Counted from the first letter of the stretch, positions 25,132-34,853 are shown. The stretch: DNA of 64,000 nucleotides from Pseudoxanthomonas sp. z9 (GCF_006542425.1 NZ_VFID01000007.1:372001-436000), one strand, 5' to 3'. The notes: generated from the sequence alone by a model not told the origin. A program made the numbers and translations.

Positions 25132-27342
25132 ATGTTCGTGGACGCCAAGCCTGCGGATTCCGTCGCTTCCTCTTCCCGCCGCCAGTTCCTCAAGGCCGGC
25201 GCCGTCCTCGGCGGCGGCCTGGTCATCGGCTTCATCGTGCCGGCCGCCGGCCGCTTCGCGCTGGCGCAGAACGCCGCCGCCGCGCCGGCCACGGTCGCGC
25301 CGTTCGCGCCCAATGCCTTCCTGCGCATCGCCGCCGACGACAGCATCACCGTGCTGCTGTCGCACTCGGAAATGGGCCAGGGCATCTGGACCACGCTGCC
25401 GATGCTGATCGCCGAGGAGCTGGATGCGGACTGGACCAAAATGAAGGTCGAACACGCGCCCGCCGCGCCGGCCTACGCGCATACCGCCTTCGGCATGCAG
25501 ATGACTGGCGGCTCGACCAGCACCTGGTCCGAGTTCGATCGCTACCGCATGGCCGGCGCCACTGCGCGCGCCTTGCTGCTGCAGGCCGCGGCCGCGCGCC
25601 TGGGCGTGCCGGTGGCGGAACTGAAGACGGAGAACGGTGTGGTGGTGCATGGCGACCAGCGCCTGCGCTACGGCGAACTGGCCGACGCGGCCGGGCAGCT
25701 GAAGGCGCCGGATCCAAAGACGCTCACCCTCAAGGATCCCAAGGACTGGAAACTGATCGGCAAGGGCGCCAAGCGCCTGGATACGCCGGAGAAGATCACC
25801 GGCCGCGCGATCTTCGGCATGGACGTGCAGTTCGACGGCCTGCTCACCGCGGTGGTCGCGCGCGCGCCGGTGTTCGGCGGCACGGTGAAATCGTTCGACG
25901 CCACCGCCGCCAAGACGGTGCCCGGGGTCCGCAACGTGGTGCAGGTGCCCAGCGGCGTGGCGGTGATCGCCGATCACTACTGGGCCGCCTTGCAGGGCCG
26001 CAATGCGCTGAAGGTGGAATGGGATCGCGGCCCGCACGCGGATCTGGACAGCGCGCGGCTGCGCGAACAGTTCGCCACGCAGGCGCGCACGGCCGGTGCG
26101 GTGGCGGTGCAGGCCGGCGACGCCGCCGCGGCGATGGCGCAGGCGGCCAAGGTGGTGGAAGTCGAGTACAGCGTGCCCTACCTGGCGCACGCACCGATGG
26201 AACCGCTCAACTGCACGGTGAAGATCGACGCCGAGGGGTGCGACATCTGGACCGGCACCCAGTTCCAGACCGTCGACCAGCAGGTCGCCGCGCGCATCAC
26301 CGGACTGAAGCCGGAGCAGATCCGCATCCACACCACCTTCCTCGGCGGCGGCTTCGGCCGGCGCGCGACGCCGGTGTCGGACTTCGTGTCCGAGGCGGTG
26401 GAAGTGGCCAAGGCCGCCAAGGCGCCGGTCAAGACGGTGTGGCCGCGCGAGGACGACGTGCGTGGCGGCTACTACCGCCCGGCCTATGTGCAGCGCGCCA
26501 AGGTGGGACTGGCCGCGGACGGCACGCCGGTGGCCTGGCAGCAGGTGATGGTCGGCCAGTCGATCACCGCCGGCACGTCGTTCGAGCCGTTCACGGTGAA
26601 GAACGGCATCGACGCGACCTCGGTGGAAGGCGTGGCCGATTCGCCGTACGTGCTGGCCACGCCCGCGCACCGGGTGGATCTGCATTCGCCCAAGACCGGC
26701 ATCCCGGTGCTTTGGTGGCGCTCCGTGGGGCACAGCTACAACGGCTTCGTGATGGAAAGCCTGGTCGATGAACTGGCGCACGCGGCGGGGCAGGATCCGC
26801 TGGAATACCGCCGGCGCCTGCTCAAGGATCATCCGCGCCACCTGGCCGCGCTGAACCTGGCGGCGGAGAAATTCGGCTGGAGCAAACCGGCGGCGAAGGG
26901 ACGCGGCCACGGCATCGCGGTGCACGAATCGTTCGGCAGCTACGTCGCGCACGCGGCGGAAGTCTCGGTCGACAACGGCGTGATCAAGGTCCATCGCGTG
27001 GTCTGCGCGATCGACTGCGGCCTGGCGGTGAACCCGGACAACGTCAAGGCGCAGCTGGAGAGCGGACTGGCGTTCGGACTGGGCGCGGCGCTGCACGGGC
27101 GCATCACCTTCAAGAACGGCGAGGTGGAGCAGTCCAACTACCACGACTATCCGGTGCTGCGCCTGCCGGAAATGCCGGTGGTGGAAGTGCACATCGTGCC
27201 GAGCACGGACAAGATGGGCGGTGTGGGCGAACCCGGTACGCCGCCGATCGCGCCGGCGGTCGCCAACGCGGTGTTCGCGCTCACCGGCCAGCGCCTGCGT
27301 GATCTTCCCTTCACCCTGGCCCCCGCGGCCAAACCCGCCTGA
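25132..27342 (+). CDS. Molybdopterin-binding catalytic subunit, IorB-like (xanthine dehydrogenase family)
   Basis: This 736-residue subunit begins with a twin-arginine signal (SRRQFLKAG, residues 15-23, then a hydrophobic stretch), so the folded complex is probably exported to the periplasm. Cofactor-pocket motifs include THFLGGGFGRR-like TTFLGGGFGRRAT, the YLAHAPMEPLNC region and the C-terminal GVGEPGTPPIAPAVANAVF with the catalytic Glu. The family hydroxylates N-heterocycles or aldehydes; the substrate cannot be read from sequence. No FAD subunit is present, so electrons probably leave through the cytochrome c encoded 10 bp downstream. A GTG at 25138 is an alternative start. Confidence 0.9.
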   Translation: MFVDAKPADSVASSSRRQFLKAGAVLGGGLVIGFIVPAAGRFALAQNAAAAPATVAPFAPNAFLRIAADDSITVLLSHSEMGQGIWTTLPMLIAEELDADWTKMKVEHAPAAPAYAHTAFGMQMTGGSTSTWSEFDRYRMAGATARALLLQAAAARLGVPVAELKTENGVVVHGDQRLRYGELADAAGQLKAPDPKTLTLKDPKDWKLIGKGAKRLDTPEKITGRAIFGMDVQFDGLLTAVVARAPVFGGTVKSFDATAAKTVPGVRNVVQVPSGVAVIADHYWAALQGRNALKVEWDRGPHADLDSARLREQFATQARTAGAVAVQAGDAAAAMAQAAKVVEVEYSVPYLAHAPMEPLNCTVKIDAEGCDIWTGTQFQTVDQQVAARITGLKPEQIRIHTTFLGGGFGRRATPVSDFVSEAVEVAKAAKAPVKTVWPREDDVRGGYYRPAYVQRAKVGLAADGTPVAWQQVMVGQSITAGTSFEPFTVKNGIDATSVEGVADSPYVLATPAHRVDLHSPKTGIPVLWWRSVGHSYNGFVMESLVDELAHAAGQDPLEYRRRLLKDHPRHLAALNLAAEKFGWSKPAAKGRGHGIAVHESFGSYVAHAAEVSVDNGVIKVHRVVCAIDCGLAVNPDNVKAQLESGLAFGLGAALHGRITFKNGEVEQSNYHDYPVLRLPEMPVVEVHIVPSTDKMGGVGEPGTPPIAPAVANAVFALTGQRLRDLPFTLAPAAKPA

Positions 27343-27352
27343 GGATCCGACG

Positions 27353-27931
27353 ATGCGCGCCGCCGCCCTCTTCTCCATCGCCTTGCTATCGTTGCTGCTG
27401 GCCGCCTGCGGCCCGCGCATCAGCGCCGAACAGAAGGCGCAGGCACTGCAGGCCTTCGCCACCGTCGAGCAGGTGTTCCAGCATCCGCGCTGCAGCAACT
27501 GCCACATTCCCGGCGATCAGCCACTGCAGTTCGACAGCCAGACGCCGCACATGATGAATGTGGTGCGCGGTCCCGAAGGCAAGGGCGCGCCCGGCCAGCC
27601 CTGTTCCACCTGCCACGGCGAAGCCAATCCACCGGCCGGCTACAGCGCGCACGCGCCGCCGGGCGCGCCGCACTGGCAACTGCCGCCGCCGGATCACAAG
27701 ATGGCCTGGATCGGACTGCCCGCGCATGAACTGTGCGCGATGATCCAGGACCGCAAGCGCAACGGCGATCGCGACATGCCCGCGCTGATGAAGCACGTCG
27801 CCGAGGACAAGCTGGTGCTGTGGGGCTGGAACCCCGGCGGCAACCGCGCCCCGGTGCCGGTCCCGCACGACAAGTTCGTCGCCGCGTTCAAGGCCTGGGC
27901 AGACGCCGGCGCGCCCTGCCCGTCGCCGTAA
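27353..27931 (+). CDS. Cytochrome c-like lipoprotein, electron acceptor of the IorAB-like enzyme
   Basis: The 192-residue protein has a lipoprotein signal with lipobox LLLAAC (Cys19) and two CxxCH haem-binding motifs, CSNCH (47-51) and CSTCH (84-88). PHMMNVVRG and other Met/His residues could supply axial ligands. It begins 10 bp after the catalytic subunit and is probably co-transcribed. I infer that it takes electrons from the two-cluster subunit and passes them to the respiratory chain, replacing the FAD subunit of xanthine dehydrogenases. Two haem sites in a lipoprotein of this size is an uncommon layout. Confidence 0.82.
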   Translation: MRAAALFSIALLSLLLAACGPRISAEQKAQALQAFATVEQVFQHPRCSNCHIPGDQPLQFDSQTPHMMNVVRGPEGKGAPGQPCSTCHGEANPPAGYSAHAPPGAPHWQLPPPDHKMAWIGLPAHELCAMIQDRKRNGDRDMPALMKHVAEDKLVLWGWNPGGNRAPVPVPHDKFVAAFKAWADAGAPCPSP

Positions 27932-28062
27932 CGCGCGGCTTCCCGGGGCGTACAGCCGGGTTCGCCCGGCTGCACTTCACACGAAACCACGGACCGAGCC
28001 CTCACGGCGCGGTGCGTCGTTTCCGGGCCAACCGCCCCGCTGCCAGGCAAATCCCGGCTTAA

Positions 28063-28095
28063 CCGTCATCTTTCTGTCATCGTTCTGCGATAGCG
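28063..28095 (+). promoter_or_regulatory. Candidate Pho box (PhoB site)
   Basis: Three 11-bp phased units, CCGTCATCTTT, CTGTCATCGTT and CTGCGATAGCG, match the CTGTCAT-type PhoB repeat with decreasing fidelity. The last unit lies about 48 bp before the alpha/beta hydrolase start. The interval 27932-28143 has no gene. Confidence 0.45.
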
Positions 28096-28143
28096 CCACG
28101 CCATCGCGGGCGATATCTTGCGCGGCCGTTTCGCCTCCCCCCG

Positions 28144-29235
28144 ATGATCGCCATGCTGCTGCGCCTGATCGCGCTGGCCTGCGTCTGCCTGTCGCTGGTC
28201 GGCTTCACCACCGCCCATCTGCCCGCCCTATCGCTGAGCGAACGCCTGGCCGCGCCCGGCGGCGTGTCGCCGCTGCTGCCGCGCGATCGCATCGAGGCGA
28301 TGTTCGCGCGCCTGCCGCATCGCGAGGGCTTCGTGCCGGTGAATGGCGTGCCGCTGTACTGGCGCGCGCTGGATCCGGGCGACTACGGCCTGCGCTACCG
28401 CTATGCCGGCGGCACTGCCGCCAACCGCATGGATTTCCAGCTCGACTTCGACGCGGCGGCCAGGCCGTCCGCGCAGAAGCCGCGCGGCACCGTCGTGCTG
28501 CTACACGGCTGGATGATGGACGGCGGCTCGCTGCTGCCGTGGGCGCTGGAACTGGCCCAGGCCGGCTACCGCACCATCAGCGTGGACCTGCGCAACCACG
28601 GCCGTTCCGGCGTCGCGCCGTCCGGCTACGGCACCCGCGAGGGCGAAGACGTCGTGGCGATGCTGCGCGCGCTGCGCGAGCGCGGCGAGGTCACCGGTCC
28701 GCTGCACGTGATGGGCGTGTCCTACGGCGCGGCCACCGCCATCTTCACCGCGCGCGATCTCGGCGTGCAGGCCGGCGGCGTGGTGGCGATGGAATCCTTC
28801 GACAACGCCGGCAGCGCGATCCGCGACATGGTGCCGCACATGCTCACCCGCCCGGCGTCGAACTGGCGCGATCGCCTGGCCCTGCCGCTGGCGCGCTGGC
28901 GCTACAGCGGCGACAGCCTGAACGTCGCCATCGCCCAGGCCGACCGCAAGCTGGGCCTGGATCTGGACAAGGTGGACGTTGGCGCGGCGCTGGCGCAGGC
29001 GCCGGCCTGCGTGCTGCTGATCCATGGCGACGCCGACCGGCACATTCCGGTCGCGCATGGCCGCCTGCTCGCGGCGGCATCCAAGCGCGCTCGCTACCTG
29101 GAAATTCCCGGCGAGGATCACCTGAGCCTGCCAATGCGGCTGGATCGGCTCGCGCCGACGGTGATCGACTGGTTCGAGCGCACGCCGACGGCGACGCCGG
29201 CCTGCCCGCAACCGCTGGCGCCGCGCCGCGCCTGA
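28144..29235 (+). CDS. Alpha/beta hydrolase
   Basis: A 363-residue protein with an N-terminal hydrophobic signal-like segment (MLLRLIALACVCLSLVGF). The hydrolase core begins with VVLLHGWMMDGGSLL (oxyanion HG), has the nucleophile elbow GVSYGA with Ser, an acid in LIHGDADRHIP and the His in GEDHLSLP. That is a complete Ser-Asp-His triad. The first 110 residues before the core are not assigned. The substrate is unknown. A second in-frame ATG at 28153 is equally plausible as start. A Pho-box-like site upstream suggests possible phosphate-starvation control. Confidence 0.85.
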   Translation: MIAMLLRLIALACVCLSLVGFTTAHLPALSLSERLAAPGGVSPLLPRDRIEAMFARLPHREGFVPVNGVPLYWRALDPGDYGLRYRYAGGTAANRMDFQLDFDAAARPSAQKPRGTVVLLHGWMMDGGSLLPWALELAQAGYRTISVDLRNHGRSGVAPSGYGTREGEDVVAMLRALRERGEVTGPLHVMGVSYGAATAIFTARDLGVQAGGVVAMESFDNAGSAIRDMVPHMLTRPASNWRDRLALPLARWRYSGDSLNVAIAQADRKLGLDLDKVDVGAALAQAPACVLLIHGDADRHIPVAHGRLLAAASKRARYLEIPGEDHLSLPMRLDRLAPTVIDWFERTPTATPACPQPLAPRRA

Positions 29236-29260
29236 GCGCGGCGCATCAACTCCGCGCGCG

Positions 29261-30178
29261 CTACTCGGTGACCGTGGCCGCCACCGGCGGCCGCTGGCGC
29301 GAACGCCACAGCCCGTCGCCGGCGAAGATCAGCAGGCCGGTCCAGATCGCGGCAAAGCCCAGCGCCTGCGCCGCGCCGAACGGCTCGCGGAACACGAACA
29401 CGCCGATCAGGAACTGGATGCTCGGCGCGATGTACTGCAGCAGCCCCACCACCGTCAGCGGAATCCTGCGCACGCCGTAGGCGAAGCCGATCAGCGGAAT
29501 GGCGGTGACCACGCCGCCGAAGATCAACAGCAGATCGATCTGCCAGCCCCAGCCTTGCAGGAAGCCGCCACCGTGGCCGTTCTCGCCCCAGGCCACGAAC
29601 GCCAGCGCCGGCAGGAACAGGTACAGGCTTTCCACGCCCAGTCCGGCCACCGCGTCGACCGCCACCAGCTTGCGCACCAGCCCGTACATGCCGAACGACA
29701 GCGCCAGTCCCAGCGCGATCCACGGCGGCGAACCGGCCTGCCAGGTCAGCCAGGCCACGCCGATCAGCGCGAAGCCCACCGCGACCCATTGCAGGCGGCT
29801 CAGCCGCTCGCGCAACACCAGCACGCCCAGCAGCACGTTGAGCAGCGGGTTGATGAAGTAACCCAGGCTGGTCTCGACCACGTGGCCGGCATTGACCGCC
29901 CAGATGTACAGGCCCCAGTTGAACGCGATCAGCAGGCTGCTCAGTCCCAGCGCGGCCAGCGCGCGCGGCTGGGCGCGGATCGCGCGCAGCCAGCCCAGGC
30001 CGTTCTTCAGCACCAGCCAGCCGATCACCAGCAACGCGCTCCAGACAATCCGGTGGGCGATGATCTGGAACGAGGGCACCACCTTGAGCAGGTGCCAGTA
30101 CAGCGGCACCACGCCCCACAGGACGAAGGTCAGGCTGGTGATGACCAGCCCCTTGCGATCGATACCGTGCTGGCTCAC
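29261..30178 (-). CDS. rarD: RarD-type EamA-family transporter
   Basis: The 305-residue protein has ten hydrophobic helices in two EamA halves. N-terminal GLVITSLTFVLWGVVPLYWH and HRIVWSALLVIGWLVL, and the family-typical LIAFNWGLYIWAVNAGHVVETSLGYFINPL, identify RarD, named for its link to chloramphenicol sensitivity. Its physiological substrate is not known. It begins inside the stop codon of the upstream EamA gene (ATGA at 30175-30178), so the two are an operon. It converges on the alpha/beta hydrolase gene with 25 bp between them. Confidence 0.92.
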   Translation of the reverse strand: MSQHGIDRKGLVITSLTFVLWGVVPLYWHLLKVVPSFQIIAHRIVWSALLVIGWLVLKNGLGWLRAIRAQPRALAALGLSSLLIAFNWGLYIWAVNAGHVVETSLGYFINPLLNVLLGVLVLRERLSRLQWVAVGFALIGVAWLTWQAGSPPWIALGLALSFGMYGLVRKLVAVDAVAGLGVESLYLFLPALAFVAWGENGHGGGFLQGWGWQIDLLLIFGGVVTAIPLIGFAYGVRRIPLTVVGLLQYIAPSIQFLIGVFVFREPFGAAQALGFAAIWTGLLIFAGDGLWRSRQRPPVAATVTE

Positions 30179-31077
30179 GAGCGCTTCGCCTTGGCCAGGG
30201 TGATCACCACCACGCCCAGCAGGATCAGCGCCATCGCGCCCAGGTCATGCGCGCTGAAACTCTCGTGGGCGATCCAGGCGCCCAGCGCCACCGCGATCAC
30301 CGGGTTGATGTAGGCGTAGCTGCCGGCCACCGCCGGACGCACGTTGTGCAGCAGCCAGACATAGGCGCTGAAGGCGACGATGGAACCGAACAGCGCCAGG
30401 TAGCCCACCGCCAGCGTGCCCTGCAACGTCGGCCACTGGGTGAAGCGCTCGCCGATCGCCACGCCCACCACCAGCATGATCACGCCGCCGCACACCATCT
30501 GCGCGGCCGCCGACATGAACGGCGACGGCAGATCGCGGCCGCGGCTCCACACCGAACCGTAGGCCCAGGCGATCGGCGCGATCAGCAACATGATCAGCCC
30601 CTTCGGGCTGGCGGTCAGCGCGCTGCCGGAGTTGAGCCAGACCACGCCCAGGAAGCCGATCACGATGCCCGCCCATTCGGCGCGGCTGGGATGCTGTCCG
30701 CGCATGGCGCCGAACAGGCCCATCCACAGCGGCATCGAGGCCACCGCGACCGCGGCCAGGCCGGAGGACACGGTCTGCTCGGCCACGCACACGAAGCCGT
30801 TGCCGAACAGCAGCAGCGCCAGCGCCATGAAGGCCACGTTCTTCCATTGCGCGCGGGTCGGCGCGGCATAGCCGCGCCAGCGCAGCACCGCGTACATCAG
30901 CGTGCCGGCGACGATGAAGCGGCCCCCGGCCATCAACAGCGGCGGATAGCCGCCTTCCAGGGCCAGGCGGATACCGAGATAGGTGGAGCCCCAGACGACA
31001 TAGACCAGGGCCAGGGCGACGACGACGGCGACGCCACCGCGCGCTGGCGCGGCGGTGCTGGAAGCGGAGGAGTTCAT
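30175..31077 (-). CDS. EamA-family drug/metabolite transporter (YedA-like)
   Basis: A 300-residue, ten-helix protein of the drug/metabolite transporter superfamily. The start region VALALVYVVWGSTYLGIRLA and AQWKNVAFMALALLLFGNGFVC resemble YedA. C-terminal helices include LGAMALILLGVVVITLAK. I chose the ATG at 31077 (MNSSASSTAAPARGG); an in-frame start at 31143 would add Arg-rich residues that look non-coding. It is followed by rarD with a 4-nt overlap. Substrate unknown. Confidence 0.88.
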   Translation of the reverse strand: MNSSASSTAAPARGGVAVVVALALVYVVWGSTYLGIRLALEGGYPPLLMAGGRFIVAGTLMYAVLRWRGYAAPTRAQWKNVAFMALALLLFGNGFVCVAEQTVSSGLAAVAVASMPLWMGLFGAMRGQHPSRAEWAGIVIGFLGVVWLNSGSALTASPKGLIMLLIAPIAWAYGSVWSRGRDLPSPFMSAAAQMVCGGVIMLVVGVAIGERFTQWPTLQGTLAVGYLALFGSIVAFSAYVWLLHNVRPAVAGSYAYINPVIAVALGAWIAHESFSAHDLGAMALILLGVVVITLAKAKRS

Positions 31078-31199
31078 GGGGGAGGCGCCAAGCGTATTGA
31101 CGCTTATTCTAGGCCAGCCCCGGCGGCCACGGCGCGGCCCCACCGTTGAAAGCTTTCACGGTCCGCCTTTCATCTGGCTCAAGTCTCCCGCCCCATCCT

Positions 31200-31222
31200 T
31201 GCAGGAGCGACGTAAGTCGCGA
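31200..31222. repeat. Solitary REP element
   Basis: GCAGGAGCGACGTAAGTCGC followed by GACC is a single copy of the GTGGGAGCGACGT-type repeat, without an inverted partner. It lies between the EamA gene start and the terminator of prc. Confidence 0.6.
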
Positions 31223-31287
31223 CCGTAAACCCCTTCCCCAGCGTCCGGGAAAACAACCCAACACCCACCCCCGTCGCGAGCATCCCC

Positions 31288-31320
31288 AAAAAAAAAGCGC
31301 GACCCGAAGGCCGCGCTTTT
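31288..31320 (-). terminator. Terminator of the tail-specific protease gene
   Basis: On the minus strand AAAAGCGCGG, a TTCGGG-containing loop and CGCGCTTTTTTTTT form a stem with a T-tract, 27 bp past the prc stop codon. Confidence 0.8.
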
Positions 31321-31346
31321 CTCATCTCTACAAACCACGCCCGGCG

Positions 31347-33539
31347 TCAATCCGCCCAGCGCCCCGGTCCCGTCGATTCCGGCAGCACCTGCGCCGACAG
31401 CTTGCGGTCCTGGTTCAACACGCCGATGGCGTCGCCCAGGATGGCCGCCGATTCGCGCAGCAGCGGATCCGGACGCTTGTCGACCAGCTTCTCGCGGGCG
31501 GCGTCCTTGACGATGTCGCGCTCGCTCGCGCCCAGGCCGTCGTCGGCCAGATCATCGGCGAGCGGGTCCAGCGCCAGTCCCAGCGCCTTGCGTTCGGCCT
31601 GGCGGGTCTTGCGCAGGGTGTCCTGCTTGTCGCGTTCGGCACGGCGCTCGGCCTCGTTGAGCGAGACATACTTCTTGGCCGCCTCGGCGCGGAACGTCGC
31701 CACATCCTCGGTCCACCACTGGAATTCCTTGTCCTTGGCCACGCGCGAGGCGTGCAGGGCTTCCAGCTTCGGCAGCAGCGGCGCGAAGTTGCCGTACTGG
31801 GTGTGCGGCACCGCGGCGATGCGCGTCCACGGCAGTGCGTTGTCGTAGGTGCTCTCGCCGTACTCGCTGGCGTCCACGCTCACCGGGAACGCCAGATCCG
31901 GCACCACGCCCTTGTGCTGGGTGCTGCCGCCGGCCACGCGGAAGAACTGCGCGATGGTCAGCTTGACCTGGCCGAAGCGCGCGGTCTCGTTGGCCGGCCA
32001 GCGATCCAGATCCACCATGTTCTGCACGGTGCCCTTGCCGAAGCTGGTCTCGCCGATCACCAGGCCACGGCCGTAGTCCTGGATGGCGCCGGCGAAGATC
32101 TCCGAGGCCGAAGCCGAACCGCGGTTGATCAGCACCGCCAGCGGACCGTCCCAGGCCACGCCCGGCTTGCGGTCGCTGTTGACGGTGACGCGGCCGCCGG
32201 ACTCGCGCACCTGCACCACCGGGCCCTTGTCGATGAACAGGCCGGTCAGTTCGACCGCCTCGTCCAGCGAACCGCCACCGTTGTTGCGCAGGTCCATGAC
32301 TACGCCGTCGACGTCCTGGGTCTTGAACTGGGCCAGCAGCTTGGCGATGTCCCGAGTCGCGGAGGTAAAGTCGTTCGGATTGCGGCGACGGCCCTCGAAG
32401 TCCTGGTAGAACGCCGGCAGCTTGATCACGCCGATGCGCCGCTGCGGCTCGCCGTTGGCGGCCGGCAGGGTGATGGTCTCGGCCTTGGCCGCCTGCTCCT
32501 CCAGCTTGACCTTCTGGCGGGTGATGGTGACCTGCGCGTGCTTGCCGTCGATGCCGGATTCGACCGGGATGTATTCGATCCGGACCTGGGTGTCCTTCTT
32601 GCCGCGGATCTGGGCGACGACATCATCGATGCGCCAGCCGATCACGTCGGTCATCGCGCCGGACTTGCCCTGGCCGACCGCGACGATGCGATCGCCGACC
32701 TTGAGCTTGCCGCTCAGATCCGCCGGGCCGCCGGGCACGATCTCGCGGATCGCCACCAGATCGTCCTGCCGCTGCAGCACCGCGCCGATGCCTTCCAGCG
32801 ACAGCGACATCGACTGGTTGAAGTTCTCGGCGGTGCGCGGAGTGAAGTAATCGGTATGCGGATCGATCGCGCCGGTGTAGCTGTTGAGGAATGCCTGGAA
32901 CACGTCCTCGCTCTTGAACTCGTCGACGGTGCGCTGCAGGTTGGCGTAGCGCTTGTCCAGGGTCTTGCGGATGTCCTCGGGCTTCTTGCCGGCCAGCTTC
33001 AGGCGCAGCCAGTCGTTCATCACCGACTTCTTCCACAGCGCATCCAACTCCTGGGTGCTGGCCGCCCACGGGGCGTCCTTGCGGTCGTATTCCCAGCGCT
33101 GGTCGCCGCTGAAGTCGAAGTCCTGCTTGAGCAGCGAGCGCGCGTAGGCCACGCGCTGCTGCACGCGCTGGCGGTAGATGGTGAAGATGTCGTAGGCCGG
33201 ATCCAGTTCGCCGCTGCGGACCGCTTCGCCCATCTGCGCCTTGAGCGGCGCGAACTTGGCCACGTCGGCGGCGGTGAAGAACTGCTTGCCGCCATCCAGC
33301 GCTTCCAGATAGCGCTTGAAGATGTCCGCCGACAGCGTTTCATCCAGCGCGCGCGGGCGGTAGGCGTAGCGGCTGTCGGACAGCAGGCCGTAGACCAGCT
33401 TGGAGGTGGTGGTCTGGTCCGCGGTGGGCGCGGTTGGCAGCGCGACGCGGTTGTCGCCATCGCCACGCGCCAGCAGCGCCAGCGGCGACGCCAGCGCCAG
33501 GGACAGCAGGAGGACGGCGGGGACTTTCTTCACTTTCAT
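31347..33539 (-). CDS. prc: Carboxy-terminal processing (tail-specific) protease Prc
   Basis: From the ATG at 33539 the 730-residue protein has a signal peptide (VPAVLLLSLALASPLALLA), an N-terminal helical domain typical of Prc, a PDZ domain (about 230-330, GIGAVLQRQDDLVAIREIVP), the S41 protease domain and a C-terminal DUF3340-type region. The catalytic serine is in GSASASEIFAGA and the lysine in GETSFGKGTVQNM. Prc cleaves envelope proteins near their C-termini and regulates peptidoglycan hydrolases. Upstream in-frame starts lie in Arg/Pro-rich sequence and would precede the signal peptide. Confidence 0.93.
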   Translation of the reverse strand: MKVKKVPAVLLLSLALASPLALLARGDGDNRVALPTAPTADQTTTSKLVYGLLSDSRYAYRPRALDETLSADIFKRYLEALDGGKQFFTAADVAKFAPLKAQMGEAVRSGELDPAYDIFTIYRQRVQQRVAYARSLLKQDFDFSGDQRWEYDRKDAPWAASTQELDALWKKSVMNDWLRLKLAGKKPEDIRKTLDKRYANLQRTVDEFKSEDVFQAFLNSYTGAIDPHTDYFTPRTAENFNQSMSLSLEGIGAVLQRQDDLVAIREIVPGGPADLSGKLKVGDRIVAVGQGKSGAMTDVIGWRIDDVVAQIRGKKDTQVRIEYIPVESGIDGKHAQVTITRQKVKLEEQAAKAETITLPAANGEPQRRIGVIKLPAFYQDFEGRRRNPNDFTSATRDIAKLLAQFKTQDVDGVVMDLRNNGGGSLDEAVELTGLFIDKGPVVQVRESGGRVTVNSDRKPGVAWDGPLAVLINRGSASASEIFAGAIQDYGRGLVIGETSFGKGTVQNMVDLDRWPANETARFGQVKLTIAQFFRVAGGSTQHKGVVPDLAFPVSVDASEYGESTYDNALPWTRIAAVPHTQYGNFAPLLPKLEALHASRVAKDKEFQWWTEDVATFRAEAAKKYVSLNEAERRAERDKQDTLRKTRQAERKALGLALDPLADDLADDGLGASERDIVKDAAREKLVDKRPDPLLRESAAILGDAIGVLNQDRKLSAQVLPESTGPGRWAD

Positions 33540-33631
33540 CGGGTACTCGCGGCCCGGAGGCCTTGCAGGAGAACGGCGGGGACATCTGACAGCCAGACAG
33601 TGCCCAAAGTTGCGGCGCTTGTCATCCCTGT

Positions 33632-33661
33632 CTTTCGGCAGGGGGATGGGCCTGCCGAAAG
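33632..33661. terminator. Strong hairpin downstream of lipA
   Basis: CTTTCGGCAGG and CCTGCCGAAAG form a perfect 11-bp stem around an 8-nt loop, about 70 bp past the lipA stop. No T-tract follows, so it may be a 3'-end stabiliser or a Rho-associated end. Confidence 0.5.
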
Positions 33662-33732
33662 AGACCCTAACCCCGGGCCCGTAGAGAAAAGTGAACCTGT
33701 TTCGGCTGGCCGTCCGTCGGCCGACGCGCGGT

Positions 33733-34767
33733 TCAGCCGGCAGCGGCGTTGCGGGTGCTGGCCGCGGCCTCGGCGGCCTGGCGATCGGCGTGGTAGGACG
33801 AGCGCACCAGCGGTCCGGAGGCGACATGGCTGAAGCCCAGCTCGTTGCCGTAGAGCTCCAGTTCCTTGAACTCTTCCGGGGTCCAGTAGCGCATCACCGG
33901 GTGGTGGTGCGCGGTGGGCTGCAGGTACTGGCCGATGGTGACCATCTCCACGTCGTGCGCGCGCAGGTCGCGCAGGGTCGCCTTCACCTGCTCCATGGTC
34001 TCGCCCAGGCCCAGCATGATGCCGGACTTGGTCGGCAGCTCCGGATGCTGCTGCTTGAACTTCTGCAACAGGGTCAGCGACCACTGGTAGTCGGCGCCGG
34101 GACGCACGTTGGGATACAGGTCCGGCACCGTCTCGATGTTGTGGTTGAACACGTCCGGCGGATTCACCGCCAGGATTTCCAGCGCCCGGTCCATGCGGCC
34201 CTTGCCGCGGAAGTCCGGGGTCAGGATCTCGATGCGGGTGCCTGGCGAATGCTCGCGGATGGCCGCGATGCAGTCGACGAAATGCTGGGCGCCGCCGTCG
34301 CGCAGGTCATCGCGGTCCACGCTGGTGACGACGACGTACTTCAGGCCCATGTCGGCCACGGTATGGGCCAGGCTGAGCGGCTCGGACGCATCCGGCGGCT
34401 TGGGCCGGCCGTGGGCGACATCGCAGAAGGAGCAGCGGCGGGTGCAGACCTCGCCGAGGATCATGAAGGTCGCGGTACCGTGGCCGAAGCACTCGTGGAT
34501 GTTCGGGCAGCTGGCCTCCTCGCACACTGTGACCAGCCGGTTCTCGCGCAGCTTGGCCTTCAATCGCGCCACCGAACCATCGCTGGGGATGCGCACGCGG
34601 ATCCACGAAGGCTTGCGCAGCACCGGCGCGTCGGCGAACTGCACCGGCGAACGGGAAATCTTGTCGCCGCCCAGTTGCTTGACGCCCGTTTCCAGCGGGG
34701 CGGAGGCGGCGGTGGTGGCGGTGGAAACGACCTGGAGCGGAATCTGGCGTGGGGAGGACTCGTTCAT
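33733..34767 (-). CDS. lipA: Lipoyl synthase LipA
   Basis: The 344-residue radical-SAM enzyme inserts two sulfurs into octanoyl-lipoyl domains. The auxiliary cluster motif [12 protein letters not shown] (C-x4-C-x5-C), the radical-SAM motif CTRRCSFC (C-x3-C-x2-C) and the C-terminal RSSYHAD serine ligand are all present. I chose the ATG at 34767 ([12 protein letters not shown]); about 35 residues precede the conserved core, within the family's range. LipB, often next door, is not in this window. It is flanked by terminator-like hairpins and is probably a single-gene unit. Confidence 0.96.
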   Translation of the reverse strand: MNESSPRQIPLQVVSTATTAASAPLETGVKQLGGDKISRSPVQFADAPVLRKPSWIRVRIPSDGSVARLKAKLRENRLVTVCEEASCPNIHECFGHGTATFMILGEVCTRRCSFCDVAHGRPKPPDASEPLSLAHTVADMGLKYVVVTSVDRDDLRDGGAQHFVDCIAAIREHSPGTRIEILTPDFRGKGRMDRALEILAVNPPDVFNHNIETVPDLYPNVRPGADYQWSLTLLQKFKQQHPELPTKSGIMLGLGETMEQVKATLRDLRAHDVEMVTIGQYLQPTAHHHPVMRYWTPEEFKELELYGNELGFSHVASGPLVRSSYHADRQAAEAAASTRNAAAG

Positions 34768-34853
34768 GGCGTGAATTCTACGCCTCCCCCACCCCACCAA
34801 CAGCCGCGATTGCCAACCCGGCCGGAATCCAGCATTGCAACGACGCCGCGCCC

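Noticed and set aside
31146..33833. 895-codon frame antisense to prc
   Set aside because: Shadow of the conserved protease on the other strand.
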